Shown: piece by piece, positions 17,586-27,375 of the stretch
Layout of the letters: every line of letters starts with the position of its first letter
How positions within the stretch are numbered: the first letter of the stretch is position 1
Source: Paludibacteraceae bacterium
Lineage (GTDB): Bacteria; Bacteroidota; Bacteroidia; Bacteroidales; Paludibacteraceae
Length of the DNA stretch: 64,000 nucleotides
Direction of reading: 5' to 3'
Assembly: GCA_017451525.1 (NCBI GenBank)
Contig: JAFTOD010000001.1
Location: 310,001-374,000, forward strand
Program-made: the position numbers and the translations under genes
Notes under the pieces: generated by a model
Seen by the model: the letters and a program-made list of their open reading frames with translations, nothing else
Told to the model about the DNA's origin: nothing
Databases searched by the model: none

Positions 17586-18797
17586 GTGAAGACAGAACTG
17601 AAAATAGCGTGGCGGTATTTGTTTGCTAAAAAGCAATTCAATGCCATCCATATCATCACAGCCATCTCATCAGCAGCGGTGGGAGTGGTAACTGCGGCTA
17701 TGATTTGCGTGCTGAGCGTAATGAATGGTTTTGGCGTGATGGTAGAGCAACTGTTTTCACAATTTGACCCTGACCTACGCATTACTGCCAAAGCAGGCAA
17801 ATCATTCAGCATTAGCGAAGAAAAGAAACACGCATTACTCGAATTGCCATGCGTGGATCTGCTGAGCGAGAGTATCTCGGAGACAGCATTAGTCTATTTT
17901 GAGGATAAGCAGATGCCTGTTCAGTTGATGGGGGTAGATACTTCGTTTTCTGCATTAACTGGTATTGAGAACATCATCACCGACGGTCATTATGAGGTGT
18001 ACGATGGCGCCTTCGATCGCGCCGTGCTAGGACAAGGATTGGCATGGAAACTAGGCATTGGAGCACGCTTTATCCATGCATTGCAGGTATATGCCCCTAA
18101 GCGAGAAGGAAAAGTGAATATGCTACGTCCTGATGCGAACTTCAACCAAGAAGCATGTTTCATTGCTGGCACTTTCGCTGTGAATCAACAGAAATACGAC
18201 GATAATCTGATGTTGGTGGATATAGGTCTTACACGCAGGTTATTGGATTATGACTCCACGGAGGTAACCGCATTGCAAGTGGATGTGAACGAAGCATATA
18301 GCATCAAGCAAACCAAGCGCGAGATAGCATCTGTATTGGGCGATGGGTATGTGCTACAAGACCGCTATGAGCAGCAAGAAGACTTCTTCCGCATCTTACG
18401 CGTGGAGAAACTATTGACAGCACTATTACTAATATTTATTTTGTTGATTGCCACCTTCAATGGCATCGGTTCGCTGTCCATGCTCATCATCGATAAGCAG
18501 CAAGACATACGCACCCTATCGCACTTGGGAGCCAGCGACGGCATGATTCGTAAGGTGTTCGTATTAGAAGGCTGGATGGTGAATACGCTAGGCGCTATAG
18601 GCGGATTGATAGTCGGATTAGGAGTGTGCCTGCTGCAAGAGCATTTTGGATTACTCAAGTTGGGCAATGGTACAGAATATGTACTCAATGCCTATCCTGT
18701 AGCAGTACAAGGCTGGGATATCGCAATGGTATGCGTAGTGGTATTGGCGTTAGGCGCGATATCGTCGTGGATACCAGCAAGAAAAGTGAAAGTTTAG
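17586..18797 (+). CDS. FtsX/LolE-like ABC transporter permease
   Basis: A 403-residue inner-membrane protein of the MacB/FtsX/LolCE permease type. It has one helix near 18-42 (IHIITAISSAAVGVVTAAMICVL in parts), a large periplasmic domain of about 230 residues, and three more helices at about 275-297, 325-345 and 375-395. This 1+3 arrangement fits LolC/LolE, which extract lipoproteins for outer-membrane delivery. The ATPase is not adjacent. The start is GTG, one base after the rbfA stop, which indicates translational coupling. Lipoprotein export is an inference from the family, not shown by the sequence. Confidence 0.85.
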   Translation: MKTELKIAWRYLFAKKQFNAIHIITAISSAAVGVVTAAMICVLSVMNGFGVMVEQLFSQFDPDLRITAKAGKSFSISEEKKHALLELPCVDLLSESISETALVYFEDKQMPVQLMGVDTSFSALTGIENIITDGHYEVYDGAFDRAVLGQGLAWKLGIGARFIHALQVYAPKREGKVNMLRPDANFNQEACFIAGTFAVNQQKYDDNLMLVDIGLTRRLLDYDSTEVTALQVDVNEAYSIKQTKREIASVLGDGYVLQDRYEQQEDFFRILRVEKLLTALLLIFILLIATFNGIGSLSMLIIDKQQDIRTLSHLGASDGMIRKVFVLEGWMVNTLGAIGGLIVGLGVCLLQEHFGLLKLGNGTEYVLNAYPVAVQGWDIAMVCVVVLALGAISSWIPARKVKV

Positions 18798-18813
18798 AAT
18801 TACATATTTCGAA

Positions 18814-19344
18814 ATGAAAGCATATCTATATATCATCATATTAGTGATGGCGGTGGCATGTACGCCGCACAACAATCCTAATCGCCCTGCTGCTCAGCAG
18901 GTGGATAGCGTATATACTACCGCTGATTTTAGAGCATACGCAGACTTTTATAATAGCGGTCATCAAGTATATGCCATAGACTTGCTATCCGATGGATTGG
19001 AGTACGACTCAGCATGGCATATCTCTGGCACAGGATGCAACTTGTATCTATCGGATGTGTTTGTGGCAAAAGATAGCACAGAGCGTTTGCCTGCGGGACG
19101 ATACGAGATGGATAGTGTAGCAAAGGAGATGACTTTCTTGCGTGGCATGAGTTTTGAGGGGAATGTGACAGGCACCTATGTGCTGGTGATTACAGAGAAT
19201 CAAATACAGCGTATCCTGCTAATGACAGGAGGCAACATGACCATTGCATACGAGGCAGATGATGTGGTGCTGGACTTCAATCTCTACGATGAGGATTCTA
19301 CACATTATCACGCCATCTACACAGGTCCTGCAATCTATCGATAA
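18814..19344 (+). CDS. Small lipoprotein of unknown function
   Basis: A 176-residue protein. The N-terminus MKAYLYIIILVMAVAC ends in a lipobox-like VAC, so it is probably lipid-anchored. The rest is a soluble beta-rich domain with short strands (YAIDLLSDGLEYD, NLYLSDVFVAKDS, TGTYVLVIT). I do not recognise a named family. It sits between the LolE-like permease and xerD in one co-directional run, which suggests co-expression rather than a shared function. Confidence 0.65.
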   Translation: MKAYLYIIILVMAVACTPHNNPNRPAAQQVDSVYTTADFRAYADFYNSGHQVYAIDLLSDGLEYDSAWHISGTGCNLYLSDVFVAKDSTERLPAGRYEMDSVAKEMTFLRGMSFEGNVTGTYVLVITENQIQRILLMTGGNMTIAYEADDVVLDFNLYDEDSTHYHAIYTGPAIYR

Positions 19345-19351
19345 CATATCC

Positions 19352-20233
19352 ATGTTAGAAAAGGAGTACCGCACATATCTAAAGTTGGAAAAAGGACTGA
19401 GCATCAATTCTGTAGATGCTTATCTAATGGATTATCAGCGACTAAAGGAGTATGCCGATAAGCATGGGATAGATGTGGTACATGCCAGTTTTGATGATTT
19501 ACAAGCATTTGTGTTTGACACCTTCAAGGATATAGCATCGGTGCGCACACAAGCGCGACTGGTGGCTGGTTTACACTCGTTTTACCGCTTTTTGCTCTAC
19601 CACAACTACATTGAGCAAGATCCTTCGGAACTCATCGAGACGCCTAAAAAAGAGTTGCACCTGCCAGATGTATTATCGGTTGAGGAGATTGATCGGATGA
19701 TTGCACAGATTGATATGTCGAAGAGTGAGAGCCATCGCAATCGCGCTATCATCGAGATGCTGTATGGTAGTGGACTGCGCGTGAGCGAGTTGGTGAATCT
19801 GCGATTGAGCGACATGTACCTCCAAGAGGGATACATGCGCATTATTGGCAAAGGCAATAAGCAGCGATTAGTTCCCGTATCTCCCGTGGCAGTGGAGTGG
19901 TTCGAATATTGGCTACAAGACCGCAACGCATTGGACATCAAACCAGAAGCCATCGACATTGCATTTCTTAACCGATACGGACGACAACTGACGCGAGCCA
20001 TGATCTTCACCATCATCAAGACCTTGGCACGCGAAGCGGGAATACAGAAAACCATTTCCCCTCACACCTTGCGCCATTCCTTCGCTACGCATCTCTTGCA
20101 AAACGGAGCCGACCTACGAATCATCCAGCAACTGCTTGGGCACGAAAGCATTAGTACCACCGAAATTTATACGCACGTAGATATTCACGACCTACGCGAA
20201 GCGGTATTGAAATTCCATCCAGAGAATCGATGA
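19352..20233 (+). CDS. xerD: Site-specific tyrosine recombinase XerD
   Basis: Resolves chromosome dimers at dif together with XerC. The 293 residues contain a SAM-like N-terminal domain (EKEYRTYLKLEKGLSINSV) and the catalytic domain with R in GSGLRVSELVNL, K in IGKGNKQRLVPV, HTLRHSFATHLL, LGHESISTTEIYTHV, where the final Tyr is the nucleophile. The open frame extends upstream to 19244, but that part lies inside the preceding lipoprotein gene; the ATG at 19352 starts the family at its usual place, seven bases after that gene's stop. It overlaps the next gene by four bases. Confidence 0.93.
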   Translation: MLEKEYRTYLKLEKGLSINSVDAYLMDYQRLKEYADKHGIDVVHASFDDLQAFVFDTFKDIASVRTQARLVAGLHSFYRFLLYHNYIEQDPSELIETPKKELHLPDVLSVEEIDRMIAQIDMSKSESHRNRAIIEMLYGSGLRVSELVNLRLSDMYLQEGYMRIIGKGNKQRLVPVSPVAVEWFEYWLQDRNALDIKPEAIDIAFLNRYGRQLTRAMIFTIIKTLAREAGIQKTISPHTLRHSFATHLLQNGADLRIIQQLLGHESISTTEIYTHVDIHDLREAVLKFHPENR

Positions 20234-22605
20234 AACGACTTGTACTCATATCATTGTGGCTCTTCTTGAGTTTGCATCTGCTTGCTCAAGAAACGATTGT
20301 GGTGGGCGAAGTATATGACGCCAACACGGGTGAGCCGTTGTCGAATGTGCATGTGTATCTCCAAGGGACACAGTTGGGTACAACGACCAATGCTGAAGGA
20401 CTATTCTTGCTGCGCGAAGACTTGGATCGCTCACGTACGATGGTAGTCAGCGCAGTGGGCTATCATACCGAACGATTCAAGATAGAGCCACATACCCAAT
20501 CGGGCATTGATATTGCGTTGCGAGAGAAGGTGGGCAGTTTACAAGAGGTGTTTATCGTGCCTGGCGACAACCCTGCCTTAGCATTGATGGATAAGGTACG
20601 GGCACGACGTGCAGCCAACAAACGAGCAGTAGCCACCAGCCAAGCAGGTAAAACGGCGCTATATGTATCGGATATCCAGTCGAAGCACCTAAAGCGTGCA
20701 CTGTGGAAGAGCCTGCAAAGTGGTATGATTCAGCAGGAGGATAGCACGTATCTGATTCCGCTGTATTGGCGGCAGCAGGTGGCAGATAGCGTACGCGAAG
20801 AGGCGACCCTGCTGACACTGACCGACTACCAATTGCTACTGGGACAAATTCCTACCGCATTCGATTTCTACGACAATAGTTTGCCCTTTCTCAGCACATC
20901 GCTGCTGAGTCCGCTGGCGGCATCAGGCAACACCTATTACAACTACTACTTGGCAGATAGCCTACAGGTGGGCGATGAGAAACATTACTTGCTGCACTTC
21001 AAGACCAAGAACCCATTCTACGCCACCTTCAACGGCGAAATGACTATCGACTCTGCCACTTGTGCATTGCGCAAGATTGATGTCCAGATGCCCGTACAAA
21101 CCAGCATCAACTATCTCAAGGAACTCACTATCCATCAGACCTTTGCGCCGAACAACCAACTGCTATCCGAGCAGATGAGCCTGCTCATGGATTTCGCCAT
21201 CAAGACACCATCGCTGAGCGATTCGGTGCATATCTTCCCCACCCTGCTGCTCAATCGCGACAACCGCTTCCTCACCGACATGACGTCCACTGTCGCTACG
21301 TTGGATACCACTGAGGCAATGGAAGATGTTATCCTGCCCGCATTGGATAGCCTCAACAACACACCACTCTTCAAGACGGCTAAATTCTTAGCGTATGTAT
21401 TGAATACGGGCTATATTCCTACCAACAAATATGTGGAAGTCGGTAAGATACACCATCTCATCAAATACAATCAGCAAGAAGGCTTGCGGGTGGGTATTCC
21501 ACTGCGAACAACTGAGGCACTATGGAAGCATGTGAGCCTTGAAGCCATGGTGGCTTATGGCACTGGAGATAGAGCGTTCAAAGGATTTGGACAAGTCAAC
21601 ATCGCCTTGCCAAGCGAACGCAGGCATACCGTTCAGCTCAAGTACAGGGACCTGTACGTCTATTCAGAAGTAGATGATTTTGAGGAATATAGACGCGAAA
21701 ACAAAATTTTCAGTCCTCAAGTCAACCTGATTACCGACATCTTCCGTGGAGCAAGATTCAACTCCAAGCACTTCTACAACACCATGACCCGTCGCCAAGA
21801 GGGGCGCGTGCAATTTGCAGATGATTGGAACAAATATCTTGAAACAAAAGCCTATATCAAAGTAGGACAAACAGGATATGGAGAAGCCACGCGCAACTAC
21901 CATAGCCAACCTACCATGTTCTACTCCACCGTGGGTGCATCCGCACGCATAAGTTTCAACGAACGCAAAGTGGATACCTATTTCCACCGTAGGTATATCT
22001 ATAATAACCTACCTGTCATATACGTAGGTGCTGAATTAGGTAGTTATCGTCTGGATAATATGCCATCGTATCGCATGTATGGCAACTTGCAACTCATGTT
22101 GCGCCACAACGTCGATCTGGGCATAGGAGGAGAGTTAGATTACCTATTACAAGCAGGATTAGTCTTTGGCAAAGTACCTTATCCGCTATTGCACCATTTT
22201 GCTGGCAACCAAACACACGTCTTCGATACCTATCGATTCTCACTGATGAACAACTACCAGTATGCGGCCGACAGGTATATTGCGTTGCATGCTCATTGGA
22301 ATGGCAAAGGGGTGTTATTCAATCTTATTCCAGGAATACGCTATGCGCGCTTAAGAGAATTACTCGAGTTGAAAGTAGCATACGGAGGCTTGAGCAAACA
22401 GCACCAAGGCATATTAGCCTTTCCTACCAATCAAGCGGGATATTGCACCATGAATGCCCTCAATATCCCGTACGTAGAGCTGGGCGTAGGAATTGGCAAT
22501 ATATTGCGTATTGGAGAGGTGTATGGAGTATTCCGACTGACAAACCTACAAGACTCATGTGCGCCATGGTGGGCAGTGCGTTTCCGCCTGTCTTTAGGTA
22601 TGTAG
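20230..22605 (+). CDS. DUF5686 outer-membrane protein with carboxypeptidase-regulatory domain
   Basis: A 791-residue outer-membrane protein. A signal peptide (MKRLVLISLWLFLSLHLLA) precedes QETIVVGEVYDANTGEPL, the start of a CarboxypepD_reg-like beta-sandwich (about 22-105) typical of SusC-type and DUF5686 proteins. The remaining about 650 residues are the DUF5686 region, whose C-terminal half has alternating aromatic/hydrophobic strands consistent with a beta barrel and ends RFRLSLGM, a barrel-like last strand. The predicted mature N-terminus is Gln. Function is unknown; it may be a transporter or assembly barrel. It starts in the ATGA overlap with xerD. Confidence 0.85.
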   Translation: MKRLVLISLWLFLSLHLLAQETIVVGEVYDANTGEPLSNVHVYLQGTQLGTTTNAEGLFLLREDLDRSRTMVVSAVGYHTERFKIEPHTQSGIDIALREKVGSLQEVFIVPGDNPALALMDKVRARRAANKRAVATSQAGKTALYVSDIQSKHLKRALWKSLQSGMIQQEDSTYLIPLYWRQQVADSVREEATLLTLTDYQLLLGQIPTAFDFYDNSLPFLSTSLLSPLAASGNTYYNYYLADSLQVGDEKHYLLHFKTKNPFYATFNGEMTIDSATCALRKIDVQMPVQTSINYLKELTIHQTFAPNNQLLSEQMSLLMDFAIKTPSLSDSVHIFPTLLLNRDNRFLTDMTSTVATLDTTEAMEDVILPALDSLNNTPLFKTAKFLAYVLNTGYIPTNKYVEVGKIHHLIKYNQQEGLRVGIPLRTTEALWKHVSLEAMVAYGTGDRAFKGFGQVNIALPSERRHTVQLKYRDLYVYSEVDDFEEYRRENKIFSPQVNLITDIFRGARFNSKHFYNTMTRRQEGRVQFADDWNKYLETKAYIKVGQTGYGEATRNYHSQPTMFYSTVGASARISFNERKVDTYFHRRYIYNNLPVIYVGAELGSYRLDNMPSYRMYGNLQLMLRHNVDLGIGGELDYLLQAGLVFGKVPYPLLHHFAGNQTHVFDTYRFSLMNNYQYAADRYIALHAHWNGKGVLFNLIPGIRYARLRELLELKVAYGGLSKQHQGILAFPTNQAGYCTMNALNIPYVELGVGIGNILRIGEVYGVFRLTNLQDSCAPWWAVRFRLSLGM

Positions 22606-22625
22606 TTCAAACCTATTCCGCCACC

Positions 22626-23471
22626 TTAGTCCTCCCCGTTTCGGTAGTTCTTGGGGGTAATGCCCGTGTGGGTTTTGAAGAAGCGGTTGAAGAACGCCAC
22701 ATTATCAAAGCCTAGACTAAGACCAATCTCTTTGATTGGAGCAATCGACAACTTCAGTTGTGCCTTGGCATCAGTAATAATCGCTTCAATAATCAAATCA
22801 CCTGCTGTACGCGAACTGGCCTGTTTGATGGTTGAGCACAAATGCGGTACGGTGATATGCATTGCAGTAGCATATTCCGCTACATGATGCCATTCTTTAT
22901 AATGCTTCATCACCAATTCGCTATACTCCTGAAATATCTCCGACTTACGATCCATTGGTCGGGACTTGGTACCGCTGTTTGCCACGAAGTAATCATGAAA
23001 AATCAAGTGTATCAAGTTGTACACATGTACCATACGCTCGGTATCTATCATGCTTGGTGTACAATTCACTGCCTCTTCTAATACTTGAGAGAAGTGCAAA
23101 ATAACATTCTTCTGCTCTGGTGTGACATGTACAATCTGACACGCTTCCATTCCCGTCAAGCGAGGGCGACGGATGCTGTAGGCATTCTTCTCTAAGAATG
23201 AGGATGATAGCACAATGTACAACACACGCGCATCTTCGCTAAACTCATGCACACGGAAGAAACTATTAGGAGAAAGATATAGCACATCGTTTTCTTGAAA
23301 TTCGTATTGAGTGATATTCACTGTTGCGCGAGCGGTACCAGCAGCCATAAAAGCATATACACCACACTTGATTTTACATGGGAAACGCATGTATTCGTTC
23401 AATACTTTACCGCTTGCCTCGCCAAAGATATAATCAATCGGGCAGTCAATCAAAGGAATTTCGTTTTGCAT
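22626..23471 (-). CDS. AraC-family transcriptional regulator
   Basis: A 281-residue regulator. The N-terminal half (about 1-160) is cupin-like and likely senses a small ligand; the C-terminal half (about 180-278) is a double helix-turn-helix domain with HITVPHLCSTIKQASSRTAG and IGLSLGFDNVAFFNRFFKTHTGITPKNYR read in two pieces, the AraC signature. It has its own consensus promoter. The upstream neighbour on the same strand is a large surface protein gene, separated by a terminator, so the regulated target is not evident. Confidence 0.9.
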   Translation of the reverse strand: MQNEIPLIDCPIDYIFGEASGKVLNEYMRFPCKIKCGVYAFMAAGTARATVNITQYEFQENDVLYLSPNSFFRVHEFSEDARVLYIVLSSSFLEKNAYSIRRPRLTGMEACQIVHVTPEQKNVILHFSQVLEEAVNCTPSMIDTERMVHVYNLIHLIFHDYFVANSGTKSRPMDRKSEIFQEYSELVMKHYKEWHHVAEYATAMHITVPHLCSTIKQASSRTAGDLIIEAIITDAKAQLKLSIAPIKEIGLSLGFDNVAFFNRFFKTHTGITPKNYRNGED

Positions 23472-23491
23472 AGTTGTAATGATTTATGCTG

Positions 23492-23523
23492 CAAAGGTAC
23501 ACAAAATATTTTGAATAAACAAA
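23492..23523 (-). promoter_or_regulatory. Promoter of the first AraC gene
   Basis: Minus-strand TTTG (23523-23520), 20 bases, TACCTTTG (23499-23492). Confidence 0.8.
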
Positions 23524-23525
23524 AC

Positions 23526-23561
23526 AAAAGGTGGATTTTCGTACAAAAATCCACCTTTTTA
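23526..23561 (-). terminator. Terminator of the surface-protein gene
   Basis: Stem AAAAGGTGGATTTT/AAAATCCACCTTTT with loop CGTACA, immediately downstream of the minus-strand gene ending at 23574 and abutting the next promoter. Confidence 0.85.
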
Positions 23562-23573
23562 TTAAGAATATGT

Positions 23574-25904
23574 CTATTTCAATTCGGGAACCTTCTGACC
23601 CATAATGGTGTATATCTCGCCATTTTGGTAAATATATATCTGTCCATCACGAAGGATTTTTTGGCTATCAGGCGTTGGCGATGCAATAGAGGTATGCTCT
23701 ACATCCGTAGTAACACCCGTACCGAAATGATACGTGTATTGGTTTTTCAGCGTATCAACCACTTGGTTGTCTAGCATCACACAGTATCCCTCTGGCAGAC
23801 GGATATCCAATTCGCTCAGCGGCATCGTTTCACCCCAATTGGTAAAGTTCAGTTCGTTGAGCGGAGTAGTGCCCTCCTCTACTTCGGTAGGATAAGCTGC
23901 GAAATTCAGCGTGCCTTGGTTATAGCGGAAAGACTCGTAGTCGTCTGGAGCAATAATAGTACCGCCTGAAATAGTGGCTGAACCGCTATAGAGTTGAAGC
24001 GGATAATTACCGCTAGATTCGAATATACCACCCGATATTAACAAGGAGCTCTGATTACTAATGGTATAGTTTTGTCCTGTCCGTAAGTATCCACCATTGA
24101 TAGAAACAGTGCCATCGCTTTCGTTGTATATAATCCCCATGTAATCGTTGCCAACATAACTACCACTCTCAATAGTTAACTGTCCGCCATACACATTAAA
24201 AATTGCTCCGCCAGCACCTTCTTTGGTAGCTATTATTTCACCTGATTGTGCTGGGCTACTATCGATAACGGTCATGTGGATATCTCCGTCGCTGTCATAA
24301 AGAGAGAACAAGTATGGAGCGGAGGTGTTCACTGTATAGCCATTGAGATCGAACGTAACGTTATTTCCTAATACCTGCAGCACCTCTGCTACCACTATAT
24401 CACGTTGCAATTGCACGTAGGTCGCCCTATCGGCTCGAACCTCCTTCAAGGCCTCCTTCAGCGTGCCGCCTTCGGTCAACGCATCGGCGCTAGTTCCCCA
24501 CAGCACTTCTCTCTGATACTGATAGAAGTCTGAGACATACGCTTTCTCACCTACTGTCGCCTTGCAATAATACGTCTTGCCGTGAGTGGCTTGCTGCAAC
24601 CTATTGCCTGTCTCAGAGGGCAATAGGGTCTCTTTGATGATAGTGAACTGCAAGTCCACCGTGGCCGTGTCAGGACTAATAATCGGCACCCATACGCGAA
24701 TATAGGTATCATTTTCGAAGCTCATGACGCTACTCTTCTTATCTTGCCTGAGTTCGATAAGATCTTCACCCGTTTCTATCATCACCAGTTCTATGTCCTG
24801 CGTGGTGGTCACAAGTAGTATGTCACCTGCCGTCACTCTGTATTCAAAGAGCGAAGCGCCCCTTTGCGCTTTCCAATAACCATCTACATACACTTTTTCC
24901 TCCGATAGAGACTTCGTATTCGTATCCGTCAATATTATCTGCTCCACTTCGTACCACTGCAATGTCGCTGCGGGGTTGTTGAATGCCACCGTGCCGCCGT
25001 TCTCTAAGGTGGGCTGCTGGGTGAATTGATGGGTAGTGATGTAAATACTCTTCTCGCCTGTGGTGGGGTCGTATTCTTCTTTCTCACAGAATAGATCAGA
25101 ATAGCTATCGCAAACCACCTCTATCGTGTATCGAGCGGCTGCTTCCTCATCCTGTATCCCTCGGATGATGGTCATTTTCCCTGGGGTGTTTACCACATCT
25201 ATGTACACGTTCAGCGAATCGCCTTCATACTCCGACACATCCACTATCGCAGCTGCTGGCATATCTACTGACAACCAACCACTACAGTGTGGTTGCCCAG
25301 CACCGCTGTTGATTACTGTTCCTATCACTTTAATCACGTTAGGTTGATCTAGGTAATAATACACGCCAGGTCCGTTGCCTTTGAGTGTACCGCCATATAG
25401 GTAGGCGCTACCCCAGGAGGCATCTAGTGTCCAACTGGTTGCTCCTCTGCTCTCTAACGTACCGCTGTATAGATTGAACAGACTTCCCTCTTCAGGATTA
25501 CCTAAATAGATAACGTTTCGGTCGCTACCAATCTTGCCTGTTTCATTGGCGGATGTATCGTATATAGATAGGGTACTTTCTACACGTATTTCTCTATCAT
25601 TTAGATTCCACGTATAGCCATTGAGGTTGATCATCACCTCCCCTTCGTTGACGTCAATCCAATAGATTGACTCTATGTTAGAATGTAATATATACTTCCC
25701 CACGGGGATTGTTTGGTGAAGCGAGGAACCTAGCGAAGCAGGGGTTATTTCTAATTCTACACCGTCCACATATATCGAACCATCGACGGCTGTCAGCACT
25801 TTAGCATCACTAAAGTCGGGTGTCTCATACGCTGTAGCCCATGCTCCGATGGGCATCATCATCGCCACAAGGGCGAATAAAATAGTAGTTAAATTCTTTT
25901 TCAT
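23574..25904 (-). CDS. Large secreted surface protein with T9SS-like C-terminal motif
   Basis: A 776-residue exported protein with no enzyme motif. It has a signal peptide (MKKNLTTILFALVAMMMP...AWA) and two regions of short parallel beta-helix-like repeats: about 85-215 (VMINLNGYTWNLNDREI, LYGGTLKGNG) and about 505-665 (VTFDLNGYTVNTSAP, LTIESGSYVG, VSINGGYLRTG, LLISGGIFESSG, ATISGGTII). These are the G-G-rich repeats of pectate-lyase-like adhesins. The last 30 residues (KILRDGQIYIYQNG, EIYTIMGQKV) resemble short C-terminal sorting signals of Bacteroidales secreted proteins and match the end of the protein at 33717. It is bordered by AraC regulators on both sides. Probable surface adhesin; substrate unknown. 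Confidence 0.7.
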   Translation of the reverse strand: MKKNLTTILFALVAMMMPIGAWATAYETPDFSDAKVLTAVDGSIYVDGVELEITPASLGSSLHQTIPVGKYILHSNIESIYWIDVNEGEVMINLNGYTWNLNDREIRVESTLSIYDTSANETGKIGSDRNVIYLGNPEEGSLFNLYSGTLESRGATSWTLDASWGSAYLYGGTLKGNGPGVYYYLDQPNVIKVIGTVINSGAGQPHCSGWLSVDMPAAAIVDVSEYEGDSLNVYIDVVNTPGKMTIIRGIQDEEAAARYTIEVVCDSYSDLFCEKEEYDPTTGEKSIYITTHQFTQQPTLENGGTVAFNNPAATLQWYEVEQIILTDTNTKSLSEEKVYVDGYWKAQRGASLFEYRVTAGDILLVTTTQDIELVMIETGEDLIELRQDKKSSVMSFENDTYIRVWVPIISPDTATVDLQFTIIKETLLPSETGNRLQQATHGKTYYCKATVGEKAYVSDFYQYQREVLWGTSADALTEGGTLKEALKEVRADRATYVQLQRDIVVAEVLQVLGNNVTFDLNGYTVNTSAPYLFSLYDSDGDIHMTVIDSSPAQSGEIIATKEGAGGAIFNVYGGQLTIESGSYVGNDYMGIIYNESDGTVSINGGYLRTGQNYTISNQSSLLISGGIFESSGNYPLQLYSGSATISGGTIIAPDDYESFRYNQGTLNFAAYPTEVEEGTTPLNELNFTNWGETMPLSELDIRLPEGYCVMLDNQVVDTLKNQYTYHFGTGVTTDVEHTSIASPTPDSQKILRDGQIYIYQNGEIYTIMGQKVPELK

Positions 25905-26320
25905 GTAAGTTAATAGTTAATAGTTAATATCTTCATTGTCTAACTTCTAAGCAGCAACGCGGTCTAAAAAAATCACCGCCCACATACCTGCACGAAGCAG
26001 TACGAGGACGGTGACCACGATACATATAAGGGGAGAACCATACAGCATGCATTAGCCGCGGGTGGTGGCGGCACGATATAGCTATGTTTCATTGCGTTAT
26101 TGCCCACAGCGCATACCAAATGGTGATGCAGCGTCAGACCGCGCTTCATGGCTTTTTTGATATATTCGTGATGCAAGTGTATCATCTCACACACATACCT
26201 GCAAAAATCGTGCCAACAAAAGAAATGATGATAGCCATTTTCAAAAAACAACACTGGTCTCCTCCGCCTGCGTAGAAGAAAAGTGCAGGCGATGTGACTT
26301 ATCCACAACGAACACCTGTC
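25905..26320 (-). other. Long 5' region with an unrecognised open frame
   Basis: A 400-base stretch upstream of the surface-protein gene. The words taatagttaatagttaat (25910-25930) are an interspersed-repeat type. On the minus strand one frame stays open over 25973-26371; its downstream part reads KKAMKRGLTLHHHLVCAVGN then AMKHSYIVPPPPAANACC. No ribosome-binding context or known family supports it as a gene. It could be a degenerate gene, a leader peptide region or chance. Confidence 0.35.
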
Positions 26321-26324
26321 TAAA

Positions 26325-26357
26325 CAAACAGAGCGGCACCAACGTGTCGCTCTGTTT
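26325..26357 (-). terminator. Terminator-like hairpin after the second AraC gene
   Basis: Long stem AAACAGAGCG/CGCTCTGTTT with an inner CAC/GTG pair, followed on the minus strand by a T-rich run; about 60 bases after the stop at 26416. Confidence 0.65.
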
Positions 26358-26415
26358 TCCTCTCGCCTCATAGCCTAATAGACTCTTTGGGCAGTCCTAA
26401 TAGGGGAAAAGCGCC

Positions 26416-27216
26416 CTATTTTTGGTCAGAATTCCATGTTTCACATCTCGTGCCTAGATTGCGAAACTCTTTTGGCGACATGCCTGTATGTGTTTTGAAA
26501 TACTTGCGGAAGGTAAACTGCTCTGGGAAACCCAATTGTTCCGCTACAGACTTAACCTGTACTCCTTTCTCGTGCAAAAGGCGCTTAGCATTATTTATTG
26601 TCACAAGGGTGATAATCTCAATAGGCGTCATGCCTAGCCGTTCAGACACAATTGAGGAGAAATACCGTTGCGACAACCCCGCTTGGTCTGCATAGAAAGC
26701 CACCTGCCGTTCTGTGGTATGGTTCTTTACGAGTGACTGAATAAACTGCATAACAATCTGCTCCTTATGCGTGAATGGCTTGGGGATGCTAGCAGTCGGC
26801 TGTGATAGTATATGTGTTAATAACTCTAGAACCAATGTCTGTTTACGCAGAAGAATCAGTTTTTCTTTAGCTTGGCGCAAGATTCCATGTGGCATTACAC
26901 TTACTTCAACTTGCTGAGAAAGGATATCACGGATATTGCTCTCATAGTAACAGCAGCGTTCTTCTGGCAATTCAATCACGGGAAAGAGGGGCATATTCCG
27001 CTCAGCTAGATGTGATAGATAAGGATACATCACATCTATCAATTGGTCTGGCGTATCCATGAGCGACAAAGCGGCATAATCCTCCGACTGACTGAGTTCC
27101 ACGCAAGGGATTAGCGGACTAATAATGTGCAACGTACCACGCTGCATAGTGTAGCGACGACCGTTCAATATCTTTTCGGCAGTACCGCAGATGCATATAG
27201 TAATTCCTACTTTCAT
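26416..27216 (-). CDS. AraC-family transcriptional regulator
   Basis: A 266-residue regulator with an N-terminal ligand domain and a C-terminal AraC HTH (about 170-262), seen in VAFYADQAGLSQRYFSSIV and AEQLGFPEQFTFRKYFKTH. The open frame begins at 27231, but the promoter box TACCTTTG occupies 27228-27221, so the first possible ATG in the transcript is at 27216, only four bases after the box: the mRNA would be practically leaderless. The divergent gene is an HXXEE membrane protein, a plausible target. Confidence 0.88.
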   Translation of the reverse strand: MKVGITICICGTAEKILNGRRYTMQRGTLHIISPLIPCVELSQSEDYAALSLMDTPDQLIDVMYPYLSHLAERNMPLFPVIELPEERCCYYESNIRDILSQQVEVSVMPHGILRQAKEKLILLRKQTLVLELLTHILSQPTASIPKPFTHKEQIVMQFIQSLVKNHTTERQVAFYADQAGLSQRYFSSIVSERLGMTPIEIITLVTINNAKRLLHEKGVQVKSVAEQLGFPEQFTFRKYFKTHTGMSPKEFRNLGTRCETWNSDQK

Positions 27217-27220
27217 GGCA

Positions 27221-27252
27221 CAAAGGTACACATTTTCCCTAATATCTGCAAG
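27221..27252 (-). promoter_or_regulatory. Promoter of the second AraC gene
   Basis: Minus-strand CTTG (27252-27249), 20 bases, TACCTTTG (27228-27221); ATG at 27216. Confidence 0.65.
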
Positions 27253-27336
27253 AAAAATATAATATTTCTACATAAAATCATACATATTACTCAATTATTC
27301 GCTATTTTTGCTCTTTTATGAGGCAAAAAAAAGCAG

Positions 27337-27344
27337 TACCTTTG
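27337..27344 (+). promoter_or_regulatory. -7 box of the HXXEE gene
   Basis: TACCTTTG at 27337-27344. A TTTG lies at 27307-27310 but the spacing of 26 is too long, so the -33 element is unclear. Confidence 0.6.
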
Positions 27345-27375
27345 CAGCCGAAATTAATTCAAAATTTACAAAACT

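Noticed and set aside
19352..20233. Integrase of the island
   Set aside because: It is a chromosomal XerD in a housekeeping operon, 15 kb from the island.
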